A model generated the notes under the pieces. That model was not told the DNA's origin. It was given only the letters and a program-made list of their open reading frames with translations, and did not search any database. From contig DCID01000008.1 of assembly GCA_002315745.1 (NCBI GenBank), positions 1-27,973 on the forward strand: 27,973 nt of DNA, written 5' to 3'. How positions within the stretch are numbered: the stretch's first letter is position 1; every line of letters starts with the position of its first letter. Of this stretch, positions 9,301 to 14,523 are shown in pieces. The translations under genes were made by a program, and so were the position numbers. The DNA is from Bacteroidales bacterium UBA1735 (lineage in GTDB: Bacteria > Bacteroidota > Bacteroidia > Bacteroidales > Paludibacteraceae).

Positions 9301-11093
9301 AGGTTACCCTTCGAGTCATACGTCGTCCCATCACAACGCGTGTATCTAGCTGGGAAAAGCGGTGCTGCACTCATTAACGTAGAGTTACCCTCTAACCACT
9401 GTTCCACCACACTATCACCTTGTATCTCGATTAATCCGTTCCCGTAACACGCTATATAATAATGCTCCTCCTCCTTCGGATCTTGCGCGATACTCATGCA
9501 GTCGATAAAATCATTGCCACCTAATTGTGCCAACACTTGCGCTTGCGTCAAATGATGCCAATGCCCGTCTTGCAATATACTGACACACCCCGCACGCTTA
9601 TACTGACTTGCCCATCGCCCACCATTCACCATGTATAACCTATCCCCATGCACAAACATCCGATACGCTAAGTTATTCAACGGCCCATTTGGCATATACG
9701 CCAGATCCTGACCCAATATCGTGTGCCTAAGCACCCCTTTCTCACCACCGATCTCCCACTTATCACCATCCTTGTCGTACGCGCGCAAACCTTTATTCAC
9801 ATCGCGCACGACACGCCCATCGTTGCTCGTCTTGTTCCACTTCCGATAGTCTAGCATATTATCCCGTAGGGAAGCGACATACAGCTCTTTTCCTGCGAAC
9901 GCATACACACTATCACCCTGTATCACAATATCTTCTACATTCACCTCTGCCCCCTCATCGCCTATGTAGCAGCAGTGCACGAACTGATGATTACTCATAT
10001 GGAAACTCAGCACTCCCCATGGCGTCGCTAAGTAGGCATCCCCCGCATGAAAAGTGATGTTGTTCGGCGTCTTGAGCGCAAACATATCCTTCAAGTAATA
10101 TTCGCCTATATACGCCACATAGCCATTCGCTTCCATCACATCCATCTTCCCGTTCTCGTATGCTATCAGCAACTGCTTGGACACGGTGTCATAGCCTATC
10201 TGCTGGATTCCCGTCCCATGCAATCCATTCGCCTTATCATAGGTCGTAATCTGCTCACTCTGTCTGTTTACGGAGAAGAGCGAACCATCAGACAGGGCGA
10301 ACACCTCTTCGCCAGCGACTGCTATCTGACTCACATTATTATACGCATAATGACTCTTCCATCCGTTACCCCACGCGGACATAGTACCCAGCACGAAGAG
10401 CACGAGTACACTCAGGTGCTGCCGAAGATACACTTTCAATTTTTCCATAGCTCGAGCGCGATGACTAATTGTATTTTTTATCGTTGGATCCAATTGGGCA
10501 AACGTCTTGTCGTAGCCCTTCGGAATAAATATCGAGTCATATCCAAACCCTCCTTCTCCCCTTTCTTCTGTTGCTATACTACCTTCTACTACCCCATCCA
10601 TTTGCGTCACTTCTTCCCCGTCTATCACAGTGATCACCGTCCTAAACCGTGCCGACCGATCTTCTTTCCCTGCCAATAACCGCAACGCCTTCGCCCTATT
10701 CCTCGCCCCCCTTTCCCTTTCATCCTCTCCCCCTTTGAGGGGGAGCCGGAGGGGGTCCCCCCACCTCGCCGTATACACTCCCGGCTCACCACCTAATGCC
10801 GCAATCTCCAACCCCGTATCATCCGCCACCACTATATATCTCTCACTCACTCCCTCACTCTCACTCTCACTCACTCTCACTCCCCCTTCGAGGGGGAGCC
10901 GGAGGGGGTCTTTGAGGGGGCTTTTCGCCTTTATCATCGAGTTCTCCTCCAGCGTCGTCCCTGTCTCCTCGATCTCTTGATCAAACCCGATCTCTTTCAG
11001 GCTCACCACCTCGAGCGGTGCTAATATCGCCCGCACTTCCTCTAACTTATGCGCATTATTACTCGCCAATAGTATTTTTATATCTCTTTTCAT
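6315..11093 (-). CDS. RdgB (XTP/dITP pyrophosphatase) in frame with a double PorZ-like protein and C-terminal sorting domain
   Basis: This is a 1592-residue open frame. Residues 1-222 are RdgB/HAM1, which removes non-canonical purine NTPs: SNNAHKLEEV (11-20), ADDTGLEI (90-97), GGFGYDSIF (181-189) and SHRARA (210-215). Two loops carry insertions based on a palindromic repeat (residues 62-71 and 113-122). Without a stop, the frame enters a signal peptide (216-242) and then two PorZ-like modules starting at 244 and 844, exactly 600 residues apart (SDGSLFSV at 268 and 868, GLHG at 290 and 890). The end (about 1512-1592) is a sorting-domain-like beta sandwich starting AYPNPVRP. PorZ is a surface component of the type IX secretion attachment complex; the known Porphyromonas protein has one module. 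The start at 11093 is fixed by RdgB homology. An internal ATG at 10448 could yield PorZ alone, 1377 residues. Confidence 0.85.
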   Translation of the reverse strand: MKRDIKILLASNNAHKLEEVRAILAPLEVVSLKEIGFDQEIEETGTTLEENSMIKAKSPLKDPLRLPLEGGVRVSESESEGVSERYIVVADDTGLEIAALGGEPGVYTARWGDPLRLPLKGGEDERERGARNRAKALRLLAGKEDRSARFRTVITVIDGEEVTQMDGVVEGSIATEERGEGGFGYDSIFIPKGYDKTFAQLDPTIKNTISHRARAMEKLKVYLRQHLSVLVLFVLGTMSAWGNGWKSHYAYNNVSQIAVAGEEVFALSDGSLFSVNRQSEQITTYDKANGLHGTGIQQIGYDTVSKQLLIAYENGKMDVMEANGYVAYIGEYYLKDMFALKTPNNITFHAGDAYLATPWGVLSFHMSNHQFVHCCYIGDEGAEVNVEDIVIQGDSVYAFAGKELYVASLRDNMLDYRKWNKTSNDGRVVRDVNKGLRAYDKDGDKWEIGGEKGVLRHTILGQDLAYMPNGPLNNLAYRMFVHGDRLYMVNGGRWASQYKRAGCVSILQDGHWHHLTQAQVLAQLGGNDFIDCMSIAQDPKEEEHYYIACYGNGLIEIQGDSVVEQWLEGNSTLMSAAPLFPARYTRCDGTTYDSKGNLWMVEAGGYGHLLVYRRADGSWGDMGVMVGGSEIHAETPVFMHIDNRNENKKWVVSGRSTTGVVLVDDKGTLDDTSDDEAMVRYSWKNQDGETFEPPFLYTSFQDMTGNLWLGGENTGLFYIPKDVDFLTSDRCEQIQTLDEEGNVLLQNQTIYGIAEDGKGNIWVGSTLGIYVLSSDGKTLLAHYTVSNSILPTNTILSLAYQPKEERMYVGTAIGVFSYKDEATGTEEAADNGSSISASTNTMHSWTAHLAYNNISKVVDAGDLVFGLSDGSLFSVDKTSEQIHTYSKIDGLHGSSVQYIAYDAATKQLMIVYEDSQIDLIQNGKIYLLSDLYLKASSSSTSILVNDIYIRDSKAYLSLSTCITVIDLKKREVVDTYYIGYNASNVNVKSIAIAQDTIYAASVDTIYCASVNNNLLDYAQWTRLAKPTARPIKKILAHGDRLIASQDSLAYQWTGSKWMVMDAGFKHRWIGVSNNQLLAGPYAEGVYKWVNNEWQQAVRYYTCFDACYDNQSNAYWMVLWSGTKLIRYKYPSYQAFAPSGPASNNAFRLQAIGERIYVAPGGRWASQYNRPGDAIWYDGVSRDWHAIPAASLDTSISSGNLHDILYYASSESDPEQFYAATYCRGVIAYRGEQAYQRYSYDNSTLRSALPTTDKYARNYVRTDGVLLDKDGNLWVLNTGDYAYAMNVMEPNGTWHGLALRMSGTELHLETPSYMVQDKTNSQRKWFLEHRGNTGVYLYDDGGSPYTTSGDRTMKRNQFLDQNSKLVAPSVFYCLAQDRNGDMWIGYDQGLFIIPKGTDFFTSNSCKRVIIPRNDGTGLADYLLGTEQINAIAVDGANRKWIATATSGVYLVSEDGLEEIEHFTHENSPLLSNEVLSIAIQPRTGEVFFGTSKGIVSYRGDAAEPSETYDNAYAYPNPVRPEYSGVVTITGLMDGSVVNIIDEGGNLICKTNANGGIAIWDGKDHRGRRAATGVYTALCNTVNGDHTTVKILFL
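10368..10448 (-). other. Internal signal peptide and possible second start (porZ part)
   Basis: The in-frame ATG at 10448 (residue 216 of the long frame) begins a complete signal peptide: a basic start, a hydrophobic stretch LSVLVLFVLG (227-236) and an AWG cleavage site (240-242) before NGWKSHY. The same codons also encode the normal C-terminal helix of RdgB (SHRARAMEKLKVYL), so the two proteins share sequence. Just upstream, about 10464-10480, the DNA is AT-rich, which favours initiation in Bacteroidota. Confidence 0.65.
10727..10757. repeat. 31-bp palindromic element inside rdgB, copy 1
   Basis: CTCCCCC and GGGGGAG form a 7-bp stem around TTTGA, followed by CCGGAGGGGGTC. On the minus strand it is in frame and encodes DPLRLPLKGG (residues 113-122) in a loop after GVYTARW. 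Apart from one loop base it is identical to the copy at 10882-10912. Confidence 0.9.
10882..10912. repeat. 31-bp palindromic element inside rdgB, copy 2
   Basis: Same element with loop TTCGA, encoding DPLRLPLEGG (residues 62-71). It is flanked on the left by a CTCACT-type microsatellite (about 10853-10882) that encodes the VSESESEG stretch, and on the right by a partial unit (10914-10920). Together these lengthen the RdgB loop between IKAK and the ADDTGLE motif by about 24 residues. Confidence 0.9.
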
Positions 11094-11119
11094 CTTTTCT
11101 TCTATCTTTTCTATATTTT

Positions 11120-11179
11120 CTAGTCCTCCTAGTCCTTCCTAGTATATCCTAGCCAATCTAGGACATCTAGAACATCTAG
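11120..11179. repeat. CTAG-periodic tract upstream of rdgB
   Basis: Seven CTAG tetramers start at 11120, 11129, 11139, 11149, 11158, 11167 and 11176, so every 9-10 bp. The tract forms the leader of the minus-strand rdgB-porZ frame, between its start and the three-stem structure. CTAG is usually one of the rarest tetramers in bacterial DNA. The sequence nearest the gene is very similar to the leader of the DUF5686 gene (18783-18861). Confidence 0.95.
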
Positions 11180-11182
11180 CCT

Positions 11183-11298
11183 GGGGGAAAGATAGTTCCT
11201 CAAAGCGACCTGCACAATTCCATGACAAGGGGGTCATGGAACGGGAAGGGGCGACGAGGGGGCGTCGCCGTCGCGACTGAGGAAGCTATCTTTCCCCC
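11183..11298. repeat. Three-stem inverted-repeat element (possible structured RNA or MITE-like element)
   Basis: The outer arms 11183-11202 and 11278-11298 are complementary over 20 pairs with one bulged base (G11285). The stem continues after a small internal loop with 11205-11209 pairing 11270-11274. Inside are two perfect hairpins: 11218-11226 with 11233-11241 (9 bp, loop AAGGGG) and 11250-11256 with 11263-11269 (7 bp, loop AGGGGG). The whole folds as a three-way junction on either strand. It lies between the CTAG tract of rdgB and the panD promoter. No family is recognised, and which strand, if any, is transcribed is unknown. Confidence 0.75.
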
Positions 11299-11335
11299 CC
11301 TCTCAAAAAAAAATCGCTACAAAATTACAACAAAA

Positions 11336-11367
11336 TTTGTATATATGCAAATTTTTCACTACTTTTG
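11336..11367 (+). promoter_or_regulatory. Bacteroidota-type promoter of panD
   Basis: TTTG at 11336-11339, 20 nt, then TACTTTTG at 11360-11367 match the Bacteroidota sigma consensus TTTG/TAnnTTTG. The panD ATG follows 22 nt after the -7 box. Confidence 0.85.
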
Positions 11368-11389
11368 CACGTTTTTTTAGCGAAACACC

Positions 11390-11731
11390 ATGTTTTTGAC
11401 CATACTCAAATCCAAGATTCACCGTGTAACGGTGACCGAAGCTAATCTCGACTATGTCGGTAGTATTACCATTGATGAGGCCTTGATGGAGGCATCTGGT
11501 ATCGTCAGCGGCGAACGCGTTCAGGTGGTGGATAACACCAACGGCGCCCGCCTCGAAACCTATGTCATCCCCGGTAAACGTGGCTCTGGTTGTATCTGTG
11601 TCAATGGCGCTGCCGCCCATCTCATGCATGTCGGCGATACCGTCATCATCATGGCTTACGCCCTCCTCACCCCCGATGAAGCCAAGACCTTCAAACCCAT
11701 GATCATCTTCCCCACCCACAACCACCTCTAA
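11390..11731 (+). CDS. panD: Aspartate 1-decarboxylase proenzyme
   Basis: PanD makes beta-alanine from L-aspartate for pantothenate and coenzyme A synthesis. The proenzyme self-cleaves between Gly24 and Ser25, seen here in YVGSITID (22-29), giving a pyruvoyl cofactor from Ser25. Lys9 in ILKSKIHR, Asn72 in CVNGAAAHL (69-77) and Arg54-type basic residues around 54-64 fit the family, and 113 residues is a normal length. A clear promoter lies upstream and the ATG at 11390 is the only sensible start. The stop codon lies inside the CCTCTAA repeat tract that leads into tgt, 39 nt downstream, so the two may be co-transcribed. A long reverse-strand frame across this gene is a shadow. Confidence 0.95.
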   Translation: MFLTILKSKIHRVTVTEANLDYVGSITIDEALMEASGIVSGERVQVVDNTNGARLETYVIPGKRGSGCICVNGAAAHLMHVGDTVIIMAYALLTPDEAKTFKPMIIFPTHNHL

Positions 11732-11769
11732 CCTCTAACCTGTAGCGAAGCGTCCTCTAACCTCTAACC
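11725..11769. repeat. CCTCTAA heptamer repeats between panD and tgt
   Basis: The 16-mer CCTCTAACCTCTAACC occurs exactly at 11725-11740 and 11754-11769, separated by 13 bp. The first copy contains the panD stop codon and the second ends one base before the tgt ATG at 11771. Confidence 0.95.
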
Positions 11770-11770
11770 T

Positions 11771-12895
11771 ATGTTCTACGAACTCGAAGCCACCTCCCAC
11801 GCCGCCCGCGCCGGCATCATCCATACCGACCATGGCGACATCCTTACCCCTATCTTCATGCCTGTCGGCACAGTGGGTACGGTCAAGGGTGTCCATCGAC
11901 GCGAACTCGAAGACGATATACATGCGCAGATCATACTCGGTAACACCTACCACCTCTACCTTCGTCCCGGTACCGCTATCCTGCATCAGGCGGGCGGACT
12001 ACATCGCTTCGAAGGGTGGACACGACCTATCCTTACCGACTCGGGGGGCTTTCAGGTCTTTTCTCTTACCGATATCCGCAAACTCACCGAAGAGGGCGTT
12101 CAGTTCTCCTCCCATATAGATGGCCGCAAACTCCTCTTCACCCCCGAATCGGTCATGGACATCGAGCGGGAGATAGGTGCCGATATCGTCATGGCGTTTG
12201 ACGAGTGCTGCCCCGGTACTGCCGATAAGACCTATGCGAAGTCCTCCATGGATCGCACCCATCGTTGGCTCGACCGTTGCATCGCCCGTTTCGACTCTAC
12301 CCCCGATATCTATGGCTATCAACAACACCTCTTCCCTATCGTGCAGGGCTGCACCTATCCCGACTTGCGGCAGGAGGCTGCTAAACGCCTACGCGACCTC
12401 GATCGCGATGGATACGCTATTGGCGGACTCGCTGTCGGTGAACCCACCGAAGTCATGTACGACATGATAGACGTCGTCAACGATATCCTTCCCACCACCA
12501 AACCCCGTTACCTCATGGGCGTCGGTACGCCGTGGAACATCCTCGAGGGCATCGCCCGTGGAGTAGATATGTTCGACTGCGTCATGCCTACTCGCAATGG
12601 ACGCAATGGTATGATCTTCACGTGGCAAGGGGTCATGAACATGCGTAATCGCAAGTGGGAGGATGACTTTACCGAACTCGATCCTACCGGTACCTCTTTT
12701 GTCGATCACGCTTACTCCCGCGCTTATGTGCGCCATCTCATCCATGCTCAGGAGATGTTAGGCCTCGAGATACTCTCTATCCATAACCTCGCTTTCTATC
12801 TGGACTTGGTCTCCCAAGCCCGCTTACATATTCTTCAGGGCGACTATGACGCTTGGATGAAGGCTGTCATGCCCGCTATCATGCACCGATGCTGA
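11771..12895 (+). CDS. tgt: tRNA-guanine(34) transglycosylase
   Basis: Tgt swaps guanine 34 for preQ1 in GUN-anticodon tRNAs on the way to queuosine. The 374 residues have the TIM-barrel motifs TDSGGFQVFSL (89-99, Asp90 as acid/base), VQGCTYPDLR (191-200), GGLAVGEP (218-225) and FDCVMPTRNGRNG (268-280, nucleophile Asp269). The zinc ligands usually formed by CxCxxC are absent: the aligned segment is LDPTGTSFVDHAYSRAY (303-319), with Gly, Ser and Asp in place of the three Cys, while the His in IHNL (338) remains. I believe this loss is common in Bacteroidota Tgt but cannot verify it here. The 3' end overlaps the permease start by 7 nt (12889-12895). Confidence 0.95.
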   Translation: MFYELEATSHAARAGIIHTDHGDILTPIFMPVGTVGTVKGVHRRELEDDIHAQIILGNTYHLYLRPGTAILHQAGGLHRFEGWTRPILTDSGGFQVFSLTDIRKLTEEGVQFSSHIDGRKLLFTPESVMDIEREIGADIVMAFDECCPGTADKTYAKSSMDRTHRWLDRCIARFDSTPDIYGYQQHLFPIVQGCTYPDLRQEAAKRLRDLDRDGYAIGGLAVGEPTEVMYDMIDVVNDILPTTKPRYLMGVGTPWNILEGIARGVDMFDCVMPTRNGRNGMIFTWQGVMNMRNRKWEDDFTELDPTGTSFVDHAYSRAYVRHLIHAQEMLGLEILSIHNLAFYLDLVSQARLHILQGDYDAWMKAVMPAIMHRC

Positions 12896-13965
12896 AGCGA
12901 TTAGATGCATATATTATTGGTAAGTTCTTGGGCACTTTCTTCCTGTCCATCTTCCTCATCCTCTCTATCGCTATCGTCTTTGACCTCACCGAGAAACTGG
13001 ATCGTTTCTACGAGGAGCAACTCACTGCGCACGAGATCATCTTTGATTATTACATCCATTTCATCCCCTATTATGCGAACATGTTCGCCTCACTCTTTAT
13101 CTTCCTTTCCGTCATCTTCTTCACCTCTAAGATGGCGGGCAATAGTGAGGTCATCGCTATCTTAGCTAGTGGCGTCAGTTACCAGCGTTTTCTCTTACCT
13201 TATGCTATCGCTGCCACGCTCCTTTTTGTCATGCAGGTCATCCTCAGCGGTTGGGTCATACCGCCTGCTTCTCAGAAACTGCTCACTTTCACCGATGAAC
13301 ATTGTATCTCTTTCTCCACCAATAATGCCCGTAATGTCCAGATGATGGTCGAACCCGGTACTATCCTCTATATCGAGGCTTTTCAGAACCGAACCAAACT
13401 CGGTTATCGTGCCTCGCTCGATCATTACGAGGGCAAGACCCTTAGCTCGCGCGTCGTAGGCGAACGCTTACGTTATGACTCCGCCTATTGTTGGCATTTT
13501 GAGAACTATGTCCGCCGCGATTTCGTCGGCTTGCGCGAACAGCTCACTCGGGGCGAACGCTTAGATACTGTTATTAAGATCCTACCTTCTGATCTCTTCA
13601 TGACGGCGGAGAATGCGCAGATGATGACCAATCCCGAGCTTCGTGCTTACCTCCATCGTCAGCAGGAGCGGGGTGCGGGTAATATAGAGGCTTTTCTCAC
13701 CGAGTGGCATAAGCGCTGGGCAGGACCCTTGGGTGTCTTTATCATGACCTTGCTCGGTGTGACCATGAGTAGTCGTAAGGTACGTGGGGGAATGGGTAAG
13801 AATCTCGGTATAGGTATTTTCCTCACGGCATTATATATATTGTTTTCCACGGTGAGTACCACTTTCTCGGTGACCGGTGTCATGTCCCCTTTCATGTCCG
13901 CCTGGCTCCCGAACTTCGTCTTCCTCACCATCGGTATCTTACTCTACCTACGAGTAAGGAAATAA
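12889..13965 (+). CDS. LptF/LptG-family permease (YjgP/YjgQ)
   Basis: The 358-residue protein is predicted to be the inner-membrane permease of the LPS transport system, passing lipopolysaccharide from the membrane to the periplasmic bridge with the LptB ATPase. Membrane segments are seen near residues 12-34, 48-76 and 92-110 in the N-terminal half, and near 283-345 at the C-terminus, with a periplasmic beta-rich domain between them. The typical N-terminus (LKRLDAYIIGKFLGTF) sets the start at 12889, where ATGCTGA overlaps the tgt stop; an upstream in-frame ATG at 12853 would add 12 unlikely residues. Bacteroidota often encode one LptG-like protein here. It is followed by a CTAG tract leading to gtrA. 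Confidence 0.85.
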   Translation: MLKRLDAYIIGKFLGTFFLSIFLILSIAIVFDLTEKLDRFYEEQLTAHEIIFDYYIHFIPYYANMFASLFIFLSVIFFTSKMAGNSEVIAILASGVSYQRFLLPYAIAATLLFVMQVILSGWVIPPASQKLLTFTDEHCISFSTNNARNVQMMVEPGTILYIEAFQNRTKLGYRASLDHYEGKTLSSRVVGERLRYDSAYCWHFENYVRRDFVGLREQLTRGERLDTVIKILPSDLFMTAENAQMMTNPELRAYLHRQQERGAGNIEAFLTEWHKRWAGPLGVFIMTLLGVTMSSRKVRGGMGKNLGIGIFLTALYILFSTVSTTFSVTGVMSPFMSAWLPNFVFLTIGILLYLRVRK

Positions 13966-13971
13966 AAAAAA

Positions 13972-14051
13972 CTAGAACATCTAGAGCAACTAGAGCATCT
14001 AGAACAACCTAGCCCCCCTAGAATTACCTAGCCCCCCCTAGAATCCCCTAG
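13972..14051. repeat. CTAG-periodic tract upstream of gtrA
   Basis: Nine CTAG tetramers start at 13972, 13981, 13990, 13999, 14009, 14018, 14028, 14038 and 14048, all spaced 9 or 10 bp. The tract fills the interval from the permease stop (13965) to 4 nt before the gtrA ATG. Confidence 0.95.
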
Positions 14052-14055
14052 CATT

Positions 14056-14523
14056 ATGGTACAGTTCATACGCAATATCATCGACTGGCTCTATCGGCCT
14101 TTTAGAACCCTCCTTCCCGAGGATCTCTTCCGCTATGCCGCCTGCGGCGGTGGCAACCTCGTCCTCGACTGGTGTCTTTATTTCTTGACTTATAACTTCA
14201 TCGTGGGCCACGACCTCGTTTATCTCGGTTCGCTCTGTCTCACGCCGCATATCGCTGCGTTGTGTCTTGTTTTCCCCATCACGTTGTTGACGGGTTTTCT
14301 CTTGCAGAAGTACATCACTTTCCGTCTCTCGTCTTTGTCGGGTGCGCGGCAGTTGGTGCGGTATATAGGGATAGTGGTGCTCAATCTGGGCATTAACTAT
14401 TTAGGTCTCAAACTCTGTGTGGAGGTCTGGGGCTGGTATCCCACGCCCAGTAAGGTCTTCATCACCCTGCTCACGGTGGTTATCTCCTTCTTCGGTTCCA
14501 AGTATTTCTCGTTTAGAAAGTAG
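14056..14523 (+). CDS. GtrA-family membrane protein
   Basis: The 155-residue protein has four predicted membrane helices (about 24-50, 59-86, 100-120 and 131-150) and the GtrA-like pattern: FRYAACGGGNLVLDWCLYF near the N-terminus, a QKYITFR loop (84-90) and a C-terminal FFGSKYFSFRK. GtrA/DPMS-type proteins are thought to help move or position polyprenyl-linked sugars for glycosylation of LPS or cell-wall polymers. The start is the ATG 4 nt after the last CTAG of the leader tract. The 3' end overlaps the convergent HHH gene by 11 bp (14513-14523). The substrate cannot be told. Confidence 0.85.
   Translation: MVQFIRNIIDWLYRPFRTLLPEDLFRYAACGGGNLVLDWCLYFLTYNFIVGHDLVYLGSLCLTPHIAALCLVFPITLLTGFLLQKYITFRLSSLSGARQLVRYIGIVVLNLGINYLGLKLCVEVWGWYPTPSKVFITLLTVVISFFGSKYFSFRK

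Noticed and set aside
11303..11725. Reverse-strand frame opposite panD
   Set aside because: Shadow of panD codons; PanD is intact and has its own promoter.
11120..14051. CTAG tracts as CRISPR arrays
   Set aside because: The unit is 9-10 bp with a 4-bp constant core, far too short for repeats and spacers, and no cas genes are seen.
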